Part shown: positions 23,702 to 32,552 of the stretch, piece by piece
Layout of the letters: every line of letters begins with the position of its first letter
Numbering within the stretch: the stretch's first letter is position 1
NCBI GenBank assembly: GCA_049324115.1
Contig: JBMOMN010000048.1
Span: forward strand, 62,001-126,000
Length of the DNA: 64,000 nucleotides
DNA from: UBA5796 sp040752455
GTDB lineage: Bacteria; Chloroflexota; Anaerolineae; Anaerolineales; Villigracilaceae
Direction of reading: 5' to 3'
Program-made: the position numbers and the translations under genes
The notes under the pieces: generated by a model
Told to the model about the DNA's origin: nothing
Seen by the model: only the letters and a program-made list of their open reading frames with translations
The model's database searches: none

Positions 23702-24406
23702 TCAGAGGAGCGAGTAGCCGCCGTCTATGGTGAGGGTTTGGGCGGTGACGTAGGGGTTGTCGAGCAGGAATTCGAGGGCGGAGGTGATCTCGGTCAGTTC
23801 GGCGGCGCGGCGGAGGGGGATGCGCCCGGTCAGCCGGTCCCATTCTTCGGGCGGGAGGTTGGGCAGGACCAGGCCCGGGGCGATGGCGTTGACCCGGATC
23901 TTCGGGGCGAGGGCGCGGGCGAGCAGGCGGGTCTGGACCTCGAGGGCTGCTTTGCTGACCACGTAAGCCGGATACCCGCTCCAGGCTTTGTGCGCGCCCA
24001 CGTCGCTCAGGTTGACGATCAGGCCCGAGTCCATGAGCTGGGCGGCGCGCTGGGAACAGGCCAGGGGGGCGCGCAGGTTGAGGTCCATCACCGCAGACCA
24101 TTCGTCCGGGGTGATCGTGCGGATATCGCTCCGGGACATGACCGCGGCCGAGTTAACGAGAACGGCCAGGGTGTGGGGCAGCGCAGCGATGTCCGCGAAC
24201 AGGCTTTCGATCTGGGCCGGGTCGGTCAAATCCGCCTGCAACGGGTAAGCCGGGACTCCCAGTTCGTGGATCACCTGGATCGTGGCGTCGGGCGAGGTGG
24301 TGTGGTAATGCAGCCCGACGGCAAAGCCGCGCTGGGCCAGGGTGAGCGCGAAGGCCTTGCCCAGGCGATGGGCCGCGCCGGTGACGAGGGCGAGGGGCTG
24401 GGTCAT
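23702..24406 (-). CDS. Short-chain dehydrogenase, pteridine reductase-like
   Basis: A 234-residue SDR with the Rossmann motif TGAAHRLG (residues 9-16) in the variant form seen in pteridine reductases and FolM, where Arg replaces the usual Gly-rich sequence and favours NADPH. The catalytic set is present as NLSDVGA and YVVSK, and the C-terminal IDGGYSLL is typical. A role in reducing dihydropterins, for instance for folate or pterin cofactors, is plausible and would suit a Mo-pterin region, but is unproven. Confidence 0.85.
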   Translation of the reverse strand: MTQPLALVTGAAHRLGKAFALTLAQRGFAVGLHYHTTSPDATIQVIHELGVPAYPLQADLTDPAQIESLFADIAALPHTLAVLVNSAAVMSRSDIRTITPDEWSAVMDLNLRAPLACSQRAAQLMDSGLIVNLSDVGAHKAWSGYPAYVVSKAALEVQTRLLARALAPKIRVNAIAPGLVLPNLPPEEWDRLTGRIPLRRAAELTEITSALEFLLDNPYVTAQTLTIDGGYSLL

Positions 24407-24431
24407 GGGTTGATTATAAGATAAAGCGATA

Positions 24432-24510
24432 GAGAGGTAAACAGGTAGACAAAAAACAGGTACACAAGCCTCAACTTGTGTACCTGTTTACCTGTGTACG
24501 TGTGTACCGG
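24432..24510. repeat. Palindromic repeat of the ACAGGTA type
   Basis: AACAGGTACACAAG and its exact complement (24455-24488) form a stem around CCTCAA, with further ACAGGTA and TACCTGT words on both sides. The same family of words appears in frame inside the XdhD-like gene at 55286-55330. It lies between two minus-strand genes and may also end transcription. Confidence 0.65.
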
Positions 24511-24515
24511 TTGAC

Positions 24516-25475
24516 TCACCCCCTAAAAAAGTTCGAGATGAAGAACCAGACGTTGGCCGGGCGTTCGGCCAGGCGGCGGACGAAGTAGGGATACCAGTGC
24601 GTGCCGTAGGGGACGTAGATGCGCACCGGGTAGCCGTCTTTGGCGAGCTGCTCCTGCAGGTCGCGGCGGATGCCGTAGAGCATCTGGACTTCGATGGCTT
24701 CCTTGGGCAGCCCAACCTTTTGGGCGTACTGGATGCCGAAGTCTATCCGTTTGGCGTCGTGGGTGCCGAGGGCCGGGATAGGCGGGATGCGCCCGTCTTC
24801 GCTGACGGCCGGGGCGCTGTTCTCGCGGGCGTAATCCACCATGATCTTGGTCAGCAGGTCGAAATTGGCGTCCACGTCGGCTTTTTTCGGGTAGGCCATT
24901 TCGGGTGGTTCCTTGTAAGCGCCCTTGACCAGGCGGAAGCGCGTCCCTTCGGGCAGCAGGGCGCGCACATCCGCCTCGGTGCGGAAGAGATACGACTGCA
25001 CCACCAGGCCGACGTTGTCGTAGCCTTTGGCGCGCAGGCCCCGGAAAATGGCGATGGTCTGGTCGGTCCAGGGCGTGTCTTCCATATCAATGCGGACGTA
25101 GTTCTGCTGGTCGCGGGCTTTGGCGACGATCCTTTCTGCGTTGGCGGCGCACAGGTCGGGGTCGAGGGCCAGCCCGATCTGGGTCAGCTTGATCGAGACG
25201 TTGGCGCGCACGGCGCAGCAGCCGATGGCGTCGAGCAGGGACAGAATGTCGTCGGTGGCCTTGCGGGCCTCGTCGGGCGTGGAGGTGTGTTCCCCCAGGT
25301 GGTCGAGCGTGGCGTTGATGCCTTTGGCGTTCAGTTCGCGCACGGCCCGGATGGCGTCGTCAATCGTCTCCCCGGCGACGAAGCGGGAGGCGGCCCGCCA
25401 GGCGAACTTCCACCCCGTCACCATGCGCTGCGCCCAGGCTGCTTTGGAAAGGTAGATCAGGAACGATCGAAGCAT
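24516..25475 (-). CDS. Proline dehydrogenase family protein
   Basis: A 319-residue monofunctional FAD-dependent PRODH, oxidising proline to pyrroline-5-carboxylate. Signature motifs are RLVKGAYKEP, YGIRRDLQ and YVPYGTHWYPYFVRRLAERP, which bind FAD and the substrate carboxylate. The start has AAGGATGAC before ATG. No pyrroline-5-carboxylate dehydrogenase lies beside it; the aldehyde dehydrogenase at 6923 is of another type. Electrons would go to the quinone pool. Confidence 0.93.
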   Translation of the reverse strand: MLRSFLIYLSKAAWAQRMVTGWKFAWRAASRFVAGETIDDAIRAVRELNAKGINATLDHLGEHTSTPDEARKATDDILSLLDAIGCCAVRANVSIKLTQIGLALDPDLCAANAERIVAKARDQQNYVRIDMEDTPWTDQTIAIFRGLRAKGYDNVGLVVQSYLFRTEADVRALLPEGTRFRLVKGAYKEPPEMAYPKKADVDANFDLLTKIMVDYARENSAPAVSEDGRIPPIPALGTHDAKRIDFGIQYAQKVGLPKEAIEVQMLYGIRRDLQEQLAKDGYPVRIYVPYGTHWYPYFVRRLAERPANVWFFISNFFRG

Positions 25476-25660
25476 GTTGTGTCATCCTTGTTGTGAAGAT
25501 TATTACAACAGTTATTCTAGCACAACAGCCAAGTCAGGTGTGTTATACTCGCGGCGTGATTTAAGTCACCATCTTCGACCCTCCATGTTCGACCTATGAA
25601 ACTAAAGAACATTGCCAAAAACTGCTGCCCAACGTCGCGATTCGTCCCTGCGGAGGCTGA

Positions 25661-27148
25661 ATGAGGTCACGCGGCACGTCTTTCATCCTGCGCTGGGTGG
25701 CGCTCCTGTTTGTCTCCGCGGCGTTGATCCTGGCCATGGTCCAGTTGGTCAACTACAGCCGCCAGCGCGGCAGCTACCCGGCCGGGATGACCATCGCCGG
25801 CATCCCCGTGGGCGGGCTGGACCCGCAGTCGGCGGCGGCGCGCATCCTGCAAACTTACAACCTGCCGGTCGAATTGCAATACGCCGGGGCGGTGATCCAC
25901 ATCGATCCGGCTTTGGCCGGCTTCGAGCTGGACGTGGAATCCATGCTGGCCGCGGCCGACCTGACCCGCACCGGGCAATCCTTCTGGCGCGGGTACTGGG
26001 ACTTTTTGTGGAACCGCCAGCCCCAGCCCGTCGCCATCCCGCTCAGCGCCAACCTCGACGAAACCCGCCTGCGTTCGTACCTGACGACTGAAGTTGCCGC
26101 GCGGTACGACCAGCCGGCCACGCCCGCCCAGCCCATCCCCGGCACGGCCACCTTTTCGCCCGGCCAGCCCGGACAGGAACTGGACACCGAGCGGGCGGTG
26201 ATCCAGATCAGTGACGCGCTGCGCTCCCCCTCCGACCGGACCGTCTCACTGTCCTTCCAGCGGACGACCTCCAACCGGCCCACCCTCCAGAACCTGCAAA
26301 TCCAGATCCAGCAATTGGTTGACCTGTCGGGTTTCGACGGCATCCTCGGCCTGTACCTGCTGGACTTGCAGACCTCCCAGGGGCTGCACTTCGCCTATTC
26401 CAACGGGACCCTGCTCCCGGTCCAGCCCGATATCGCCTTCACCGCTTCCAGCACGATCAAGATCCCGATCATGGTGACGTACTTCCGCCAGTTCGGGGCC
26501 GACGTGGACGAGCAAACCTCCGAGTTGATCCTGGAAATGATCCGCCAGTCCGAGAATCCGCCTGCCGACGCTTTGATGGAAAAACTCGAAGAGGGGCGCG
26601 GACCGCTGGCCGTGACAGATACCCTGCAAGCTCTGGGGCTGGAAAATACCTTCCTGGCCGGCTATTTCTACGACGGCGCGCCGCTCCTGGCGGTCTTCAA
26701 CACCCCGGCCAACCAGCGCGCAGACGTGGCGACCAACCCCGACCTGTACAACCAGACGACGCCCTCCGACATGGGCTACCTGCTCGAAGACATCTACCAG
26801 TGCAGCCAGACCGGCGGCGGGGCGCTGGTGGCGGCCTTCCCCGGCCAGATTGACCAGGCCGAGTGCGAGCAAATGGTCAGCTACCTGGCTCAGGACAAGA
26901 TTGGCGTCCTGATCGAGGCCGGCGTCCCGGACGGGACGCGTGTGGCCCACAAACACGGCTGGATCAGCGGCCCGCTGGGCATCATCCAGAACATCTCCGA
27001 CGCGGCTATTGTCTACACACCGGGCGGCAACTACGTCCTGACGATCTACAGCTACCACCCGACCCAGGCTCTATGGGACCAGGTCTCCAACCTGTTCGCC
27101 CAGATCTCAGAAGCGGTTTACAACTATTTCAACCTTCCACAAGAGTAG
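25661..27148 (+). CDS. Membrane-anchored serine hydrolase (class A beta-lactamase fold)
   Basis: A 495-residue protein with an N-terminal signal anchor (residues 11-31), an extracytoplasmic VanW/PG-binding-4-like domain at about 40-190, and a class A beta-lactamase-like domain from about 215. The catalytic Ser-x-x-Lys is in FTASSTIKIP (about residue 264), and a later HKHGW contains the usual KxG-like third box. It may be a carboxypeptidase or lactamase acting on the cell wall. The start is set by GGAGG five bases upstream. Confidence 0.85.
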   Translation: MRSRGTSFILRWVALLFVSAALILAMVQLVNYSRQRGSYPAGMTIAGIPVGGLDPQSAAARILQTYNLPVELQYAGAVIHIDPALAGFELDVESMLAAADLTRTGQSFWRGYWDFLWNRQPQPVAIPLSANLDETRLRSYLTTEVAARYDQPATPAQPIPGTATFSPGQPGQELDTERAVIQISDALRSPSDRTVSLSFQRTTSNRPTLQNLQIQIQQLVDLSGFDGILGLYLLDLQTSQGLHFAYSNGTLLPVQPDIAFTASSTIKIPIMVTYFRQFGADVDEQTSELILEMIRQSENPPADALMEKLEEGRGPLAVTDTLQALGLENTFLAGYFYDGAPLLAVFNTPANQRADVATNPDLYNQTTPSDMGYLLEDIYQCSQTGGGALVAAFPGQIDQAECEQMVSYLAQDKIGVLIEAGVPDGTRVAHKHGWISGPLGIIQNISDAAIVYTPGGNYVLTIYSYHPTQALWDQVSNLFAQISEAVYNYFNLPQE

Positions 27149-27180
27149 GTCACGTTTAAAACGTGACCTGCTGCTATAAT
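27147..27180 (+). promoter_or_regulatory. Perfect palindrome and extended -10 before the zinc-ribbon gene
   Basis: AGGTCACGTTT and its complement meet around one base (27147-27169) and begin in the stop codon of the serine hydrolase. The extended -10 TGCTATAAT follows at 27172-27180, so the palindrome would cover the -35 to -20 part of the promoter. It could be an operator or a dispersed repeat. The start codon at 27191 leaves a leader of only a few bases. Confidence 0.5.
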
Positions 27181-27190
27181 ACCTTCACCC

Positions 27191-27892
27191 ATGAGCCAGA
27201 CCCTGACCCTCTTCCGATTGCAGCAAACCGACAGCCGCATGGATGCCATCCAGTCCCGGCTGGAGGCCATCCGCCTGACGCTGGAGAATGACCGGAACCT
27301 GGTGCGGGCCAGGCAGCAGGCCGAGGCAACGGAAGCCGGCCTGAAGTCCGCGGAACGGGACTTGCGGGCCGCGGAAGCCGAGGTGGAGGGCCAGCGAATC
27401 AAGATCGAACAATCCGAAAACAGCCTTTATAGCGGCAAAGTCCGCAACCCCAAAGAATTACAAGACCTGCAAAACGAAGTGGCTTCGCTCAAACGCTACC
27501 TGGCCACGCTCGAAGACCGGCTGCTGGAAGCCATGCTCAGGCACGAAGAAGCCGAGGAAAACCACCGCATCAGCCTGGACCATTTGAGCCGTGTCCGCAG
27601 CCAGGTTGCCACCCAATCGGCCAGCCTGACGGCCGAGAACGATTCCCTGGTCGTCGAGAACGACCGTCTCAAATCCGAGCGGCAGGCCATCTCTTCCGCG
27701 CTGGACGAGCGCACCTTGGGCCTGTACGAAGGCCTGCGCAGCAACCGCCGCGGCCGGGCCGTGGCCGAAGTCTCGGACGGGGCCTGCGAAGCCTGCGGCG
27801 CGAACCTGACCCCGGCCCAGCAGCAGGCGGCCCGATCCGGCAGCCAGATCAGTTATTGCTCCACCTGCGGGCGCATCCTGTATGCCAGTTGA
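27191..27892 (+). CDS. Coiled-coil zinc-ribbon protein (CdsZ/COG1579-like)
   Basis: A 233-residue protein with a long antiparallel coiled coil (residues 5-180) and a C-terminal zinc ribbon with two pairs, CEACG near 198 and CSTCG near 225. This is the C4 zinc-ribbon family widespread in bacteria; in Chlamydia a homologue called CdsZ binds several partners. A role in nucleic-acid or protein bridging is assumed. The extended -10 element sits so close that the mRNA has a very short leader. Confidence 0.85.
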   Translation: MSQTLTLFRLQQTDSRMDAIQSRLEAIRLTLENDRNLVRARQQAEATEAGLKSAERDLRAAEAEVEGQRIKIEQSENSLYSGKVRNPKELQDLQNEVASLKRYLATLEDRLLEAMLRHEEAEENHRISLDHLSRVRSQVATQSASLTAENDSLVVENDRLKSERQAISSALDERTLGLYEGLRSNRRGRAVAEVSDGACEACGANLTPAQQQAARSGSQISYCSTCGRILYAS

Positions 27893-27925
27893 ACCCGTTT
27901 TCGCCCGATGGTAAACTAAGAGACG

Positions 27926-30487
27926 ATGTTCCCGCGCCTGCCCATCCCCCCCATCCAGCCGTTTTCATTTTTCGTCGGTTTTTTCGCGGGGATCATCCTG
28001 GTCTTCCTGCTCAGCCGGGTGCGCCCGCTGCTGGGCCAGATCCGGGCCAATTTGCGGGAAGGCCGCGCCGCCGCCAAAGTGCGCGGGTCGGTGACCTTCG
28101 AGGACCACCACCGCCGCCAGGTCTTGAGATCGGCCCAGGGACAGCACCTGGCCGCCAACCTGTTCTCGCTGGATGAAATCTTGCAGCCGGTACGGCTGAT
28201 CGCCCCGCCGCCCGTGATCGAACCCGGCGGCGCGATCCCGCTCGACGACGTGGTCAGCCAGACCGTGCCGTACATGCCCGCCTGGCCCGAAATGGCCGCC
28301 ACCTACAACGCCATGGCCCTGACCCTGCCGGAAGCCCTGTCCGGCGGGAGCAACCTGGCCATCCTCGGCCAGCCCGGCAGCGGCAAGACGGTCGCGCTGG
28401 CCCACCTGGCCTCCCTGGCCGCCAACCGGGACGGATCCTTGGGGAATTTGAGCGAATTCGTCCCGATCCTGCTCCACGTTGCGGACCTGGACCTGCCGCT
28501 CAAAAACCCCAACGATCTGCTCACCCCGATCGTGGATGCGCTGGCCCAACGGACTCCCATGCTCCACCAGCCGCGCCTGCCCGGGTTCATCGAGCACGCC
28601 TTCAAATCCCAGGGCGCGCTCCTGCTCCTCGATGGCCTGGACGAACTTCACCGGGAGGGCATCCACGAGGCGGTCTCGTTCGTCGAACTCATCCTGAAGC
28701 ATTTCCCCGCCACACGGATCGTCGCCGCAGCCAGCCCGGAATACGTCGGCGGCCTGATCGAACTGGGGTTTGCCCCGCTGACCCTGATGCCCTGGAACGA
28801 CCCGCAGCAATCCGCCTTCGTCGAGACCTGGACCCGCCTGTGGGACCAGTACGTGGCGGTCGAAGCCTGGACCCAGTCCGGCCCCGGCCAGGTTGATCCG
28901 ATCCTGCTCAACGAGTGGCTGGGACGGGAAAATCCTGGCTACACGCCGCTGGAATTCACGCTCAAGGTCTGGGGCGCTTACGCCGGGGATAGCCGCGGCC
29001 CGCTGCCCGCCGACGCGATTGATACCCATGTCCGCCGTCTCTCGGCTGACGTGCCTCTGGAAGCCCTGCAAATCCTGGCCTTGCAGACCAACGTCACAGC
29101 CCAGCCGGTCTTCGACCCGCGCAAGGCCCGCGACTGGGTCAAATCCTTCGAGCCGCAGGAAGCCGAAGCGCCGGAGGCCGAAATTTCCGAAGGGACTGGC
29201 CCGGAGCCTGAGGCGCAGGAAAAAGAGAAGGCCAAAAAAGACAACAAGAGCCGGGCCAGGGCCGAAATGCCGCCACCCGCCGCGCCGGGGCTGCTGTCCA
29301 AACTCGCCGCGAGCGGGCTGCTGGTCTCGCACCGCGCCAACCGGATGCGCTTCGCCCACCCCAGCCTGGCCGGATACCTGGCCGGGCGCGGGATGGCCGT
29401 TTACGGGGCCTCGGCCCTGGTCAACCAGCCCGCCTGGAGCGGGAAGACCGCCACCCTGAACTATGCCGCCATTTACGGCAACGCCGCGCCCCAGGCCCAA
29501 TCCCTGTTGAACAGCAGCAAACCCCCGCTGCGCCGCGAACTCCTGAGCGTGGCCCGCTGGCTGAGGGAAGCCCCGCGCCAGGCCCAATGGCGGGGACCCG
29601 TCTTCGCTGCCCTGACCAACCTGATCCGGGACGAGACCGCGACCCTCAGCCTGCGCGGGCAGGCCGTCACGGCCATGGTCCTGAGCGGCGACCCCGGCAT
29701 CACCACCCTCTTCCGCCAGTTGCTGCAATCTTCGGCCTCGCCGCACGTCCTCCAACTGGCCGCGCTGGGGTCGGGCATGGCCCGGGATGCCAAAGCCGTC
29801 CCGCTGCTGGCCTCGCTCCTGGACAACCCCAACCCGCTCGTCCGCCGCGCCGGGGTGCTGGGCCTGGTGGCGATCGGCAGCCGCGAGGCCGTGGATACGG
29901 CCGGTTCCATCCTGTTGAGCGGGGACGAAGACCTGCGCCGCGCCGCCGCCGAAGCCCTGGCCAATCATCCCGCCGAAGGCCACGAGATGCTCCGTGAAGG
30001 CTCGGAAGTGGAAGACATCCTCGTCCGCCGCTCGGTGGTCTACGGCCTGGGACGCGTCCACCAGGAATGGGCGGATGCGCTCGTATCGGCCCTCCAGACC
30101 GAAGATGAGCAGTGGGTCGTGCGCGCCGCCGCAGCCGAGGTCATGGACAGTCGAGGCCGGACCAACCCGAGGGTCCCGCGCGCCCTGCCGCCCGCCCACG
30201 AGAGTCCCTGGCTGATCGAATTCGCCGCCAAACTCGGCATGGGCATCTCCCCCGGCCAGGACCCCACCGACCTGCTCCTGGCTGCCTTCCGCAGCGAAGT
30301 CCCCGAAGAACAGGTGGCCGCCCTGCAATACCTCCGCCGCACCCCCACCGCCGGGGTCATCAACGCCTTCTACCAGGCTATCTACAGCAGCGACATCGAG
30401 CTGCGCGAACTCGCCTTCCAGGCCGTCCAGGAAGTGGCCCTCGACGGGATCAAAATCCCCGACCCGCTGGAGTTCGGCCTGGGTTGA
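27926..30487 (+). CDS. Membrane-anchored NACHT-type NTPase with HEAT repeats
   Basis: An 853-residue protein. Residues 13-32 form a membrane anchor. A NACHT-type STAND NTPase domain follows with Walker A GQPGSGKT (148-155) and Walker B ALLLLDGLDEL (231-241), whose Asp-Gly-Leu-Asp-Glu pattern is typical of NACHT. Residues 395-455 are an acidic/Lys-rich linker, and from about 530 to the end there are HEAT-like repeats (GLVAIGSREAVDTAGSIL and similar). STAND proteins sense ligands or phage; here the neighbours are housekeeping genes, so the role is open. It ends 16 bases before ssnA. Confidence 0.85.
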   Translation: MFPRLPIPPIQPFSFFVGFFAGIILVFLLSRVRPLLGQIRANLREGRAAAKVRGSVTFEDHHRRQVLRSAQGQHLAANLFSLDEILQPVRLIAPPPVIEPGGAIPLDDVVSQTVPYMPAWPEMAATYNAMALTLPEALSGGSNLAILGQPGSGKTVALAHLASLAANRDGSLGNLSEFVPILLHVADLDLPLKNPNDLLTPIVDALAQRTPMLHQPRLPGFIEHAFKSQGALLLLDGLDELHREGIHEAVSFVELILKHFPATRIVAAASPEYVGGLIELGFAPLTLMPWNDPQQSAFVETWTRLWDQYVAVEAWTQSGPGQVDPILLNEWLGRENPGYTPLEFTLKVWGAYAGDSRGPLPADAIDTHVRRLSADVPLEALQILALQTNVTAQPVFDPRKARDWVKSFEPQEAEAPEAEISEGTGPEPEAQEKEKAKKDNKSRARAEMPPPAAPGLLSKLAASGLLVSHRANRMRFAHPSLAGYLAGRGMAVYGASALVNQPAWSGKTATLNYAAIYGNAAPQAQSLLNSSKPPLRRELLSVARWLREAPRQAQWRGPVFAALTNLIRDETATLSLRGQAVTAMVLSGDPGITTLFRQLLQSSASPHVLQLAALGSGMARDAKAVPLLASLLDNPNPLVRRAGVLGLVAIGSREAVDTAGSILLSGDEDLRRAAAEALANHPAEGHEMLREGSEVEDILVRRSVVYGLGRVHQEWADALVSALQTEDEQWVVRAAAAEVMDSRGRTNPRVPRALPPAHESPWLIEFAAKLGMGISPGQDPTDLLLAAFRSEVPEEQVAALQYLRRTPTAGVINAFYQAIYSSDIELRELAFQAVQEVALDGIKIPDPLEFGLG

Positions 30488-30503
30488 CCCCCTCACAAAA
30501 ATT

Positions 30504-31850
30504 ATGCTGATCACAAACGCCAAACTGATTACCTGGGCCTCCCCCAACCAGATCCTCGAAAACCACGCCCTCCTCATCGAGGGCGGTCGCATCCGCGGGA
30601 TCGGCGACTCTGCTGCGCTCGAAGCGGAACATCCCGAAGAAGAGAAATTCGACGCCCGCGGCCAGCTCGTGATGCCCGGAAACATCTGCGCCCACACCCA
30701 TTTCTACGGCGCGTTCGCCCGCGGCATGGGCATCCCCGGCCCGGCCCCAAAAGATTTTCCCGAAATCCTCGAAAAACTCTGGTGGCCGCTCGACAAATCC
30801 CTGCTCGAAGACGACATCCGCTACTCGGCCCTGGTCTGCCAGGTGGACGCCATCCGGCACGGCACGACCACCCTGATTGACCACCACGCCTCGCCCAATG
30901 CCATTGACGGCTCGCTCGACGTTATCGCCGAAACCGTCGAACGGTCCGGCCTGCGGGCGGCGCTGTGTTACGAAGTCACCGACCGGGACGGCGAGGCCAA
31001 AATGAAGGCCGGGATCGCCGAAAACGTGCGCTTCATAAAAAAACAATCGTCAATCCAAAATCGCCAATCGAAAATCGCGGCGACTTTTGGCCTGCACGCC
31101 GGCCTGACGCTTTCGGACTCGACCCTGGCCTTGTGCCGCCAATCCGCCCCTGACGACGCCGGGTTCCACATCCACGCGGCCGAATCCGAAGCCGACGAAT
31201 GGGACAGCCTGCAAAAATCCGGGCTGCGGGTGGCCGACCGCCTCCGCAAACACGGACTGCTGGGCGGCAGGACCATCACCGCCCACGGCGTCCACTTCGA
31301 CGCCCGGGAAATCCAGCTGATCGCGGAGACAGGCACCTGGGTCACGCACCAGCCGCGCTCCAACATGAACAACGCGGTCGGCATGGCCCCGGTCGAATCC
31401 ATGCTGCGGGCGGGCGTCCGCGTCTGTCTCGGCAACGACGGCTTCGCCAATGCCATGTGGGAGGAGTGGAAGACCGCTTATTTAGCTCACAAGGTCTGGA
31501 ACCGGGACCCGCGCCGCATGTCCGGCACGGACGTGGCCCAGATGGCCATCTACAACAATGCTTCGCTGGCAAACATCTTCTTCCCGGACGCGCCCATCGG
31601 GCAGATCGTCCCCGGCGCGTATGCCGACCTGATCTTCGTGGATTACCATCCCTTCACGGAATTATCCCCCGGCAACCTGCCCTGGCACGTCATTTTCGGC
31701 TTCCACGAGAGCCTGGTCACGACCACGATCGTGGACGGAAAAGTCCTGATGAAAGACCGCCAACTGCTCACGTTGGACGAGGCCGGGATCGCAGCCAAAG
31801 CCCGCGAGGCCGCTGCCAAAGCCTGGAAACGCTACCAGGAAAAATTCTAA
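30504..31850 (+). CDS. ssnA: Putative aminohydrolase SsnA
   Basis: A 448-residue metal-dependent amidohydrolase of the SsnA family, related to guanine and chlorohydrolase-type deaminases. Metal ligands appear as HTH in NICAHTHFYGA, a His in GLHAG, one in THGVH-like TAHGVHF, and Asp in CLGNDGF. In E. coli ssnA sits between ygfK and ygfM-xdhD, and similar loci accompany selenium-dependent Mo hydroxylases. A repeat insert (31036-31080) encodes the odd KKQSSIQNRQSKIAA segment in the barrel. The start has no strong ribosome site. Confidence 0.9.
   Translation: MLITNAKLITWASPNQILENHALLIEGGRIRGIGDSAALEAEHPEEEKFDARGQLVMPGNICAHTHFYGAFARGMGIPGPAPKDFPEILEKLWWPLDKSLLEDDIRYSALVCQVDAIRHGTTTLIDHHASPNAIDGSLDVIAETVERSGLRAALCYEVTDRDGEAKMKAGIAENVRFIKKQSSIQNRQSKIAATFGLHAGLTLSDSTLALCRQSAPDDAGFHIHAAESEADEWDSLQKSGLRVADRLRKHGLLGGRTITAHGVHFDAREIQLIAETGTWVTHQPRSNMNNAVGMAPVESMLRAGVRVCLGNDGFANAMWEEWKTAYLAHKVWNRDPRRMSGTDVAQMAIYNNASLANIFFPDAPIGQIVPGAYADLIFVDYHPFTELSPGNLPWHVIFGFHESLVTTTIVDGKVLMKDRQLLTLDEAGIAAKAREAAAKAWKRYQEKF
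31036..31080. repeat. Low-complexity insert inside ssnA
   Basis: The words CAATC, CCAAAATCG and CGAAAATCG repeat in frame here and give a Gln/Ser/Asn-rich segment that SsnA proteins do not need. It is the same AT-rich type as the moeA insert. Confidence 0.55.
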
Positions 31851-31874
31851 GAGATTATTTCGCCAGGAGACTCC

Positions 31875-32552
31875 ATGACAGACAACACCCCTCTCATCCT
31901 CACCATCGCCGTCCTGGGCGGCACCGGTAAAGAAGGCCAGGGACTGGCTTACCGCTGGGCCAGGGCCGGTTACCGGGTCATCATCGGCTCACGGCGCAAG
32001 GACAGGGCGCTGGCCGCCAGCGTCGAATTGGGCAACCTGCTGGGCGGGACCGCTTCCGTCCAGGGCATGGATAACATCGAAGCTGCCGCCCAGGCCGACA
32101 TCGCCGTCCTGACCGTCCCGTATGCCGCCCACCGGTCCACACTCGAACGCGTGAAGGACAAGCTCCAGGGCAAAATCCTGGTGGACGTGACCGTCCCGCT
32201 CGTCCCGCCCAAAGTCAGCAAAGTCCAGATGCCCCCGGCGGGCAGCGCCGCCCAGGAAGCCAGGGAAATCCTGGGTGATGGGGTGGACGTTGTGGCGGCT
32301 TTCCAGAACATCTCGCACGAACACCTGCTCGGCGACGGTGAGGTGGAATGCGACGTGCTCGTGACCGGGTCGAGCAAGGCCGCCCGCGAGGAGGTGCTCA
32401 AGCTGGTCGAGGCCGCCGGGTTGACCGGCTGGGACGCCGGTCCCATCGAGAACTCGGTCGTGGTCGAAGGCCTGACCAGCGTGCTGATCGGGATCAACAA
32501 AAAATACGGCTCCACCCACGCCGGCATCCGCATCACCGGGGTGGACAGATAA
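31875..32552 (+). CDS. npdG: F420H2:NADP+ oxidoreductase
   Basis: A 225-residue NADPH-dependent F420 reductase linking the NADP and F420 pools. The Rossmann start is AVLGGTGKEGQGLA, followed by IIGSRRKDRA, which fits 2'-phosphate binding of NADP. The LTVPYAAH motif is also typical of the Npd/Fno family. AGGAG lies eight bases upstream. It opens the F420 locus, and its stop codon lies in the left arm of an inserted GxxExxY cassette. Confidence 0.93.
   Translation: MTDNTPLILTIAVLGGTGKEGQGLAYRWARAGYRVIIGSRRKDRALAASVELGNLLGGTASVQGMDNIEAAAQADIAVLTVPYAAHRSTLERVKDKLQGKILVDVTVPLVPPKVSKVQMPPAGSAAQEAREILGDGVDVVAAFQNISHEHLLGDGEVECDVLVTGSSKAAREEVLKLVEAAGLTGWDAGPIENSVVVEGLTSVLIGINKKYGSTHAGIRITGVDR

Noticed and set aside
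27926..30487. A proven Avs-type phage-defence gene
   Set aside because: The NACHT and repeat layout fits, but there is no effector nuclease domain and no defence neighbours, so I only call it an NTPase.
27965..30697. A very long open frame antisense to the NACHT and ssnA genes
   Set aside because: It is a shadow of high-GC coding DNA: low-complexity Gly/Gln/Asp-rich translation, no domain, and strong domains on the other strand.
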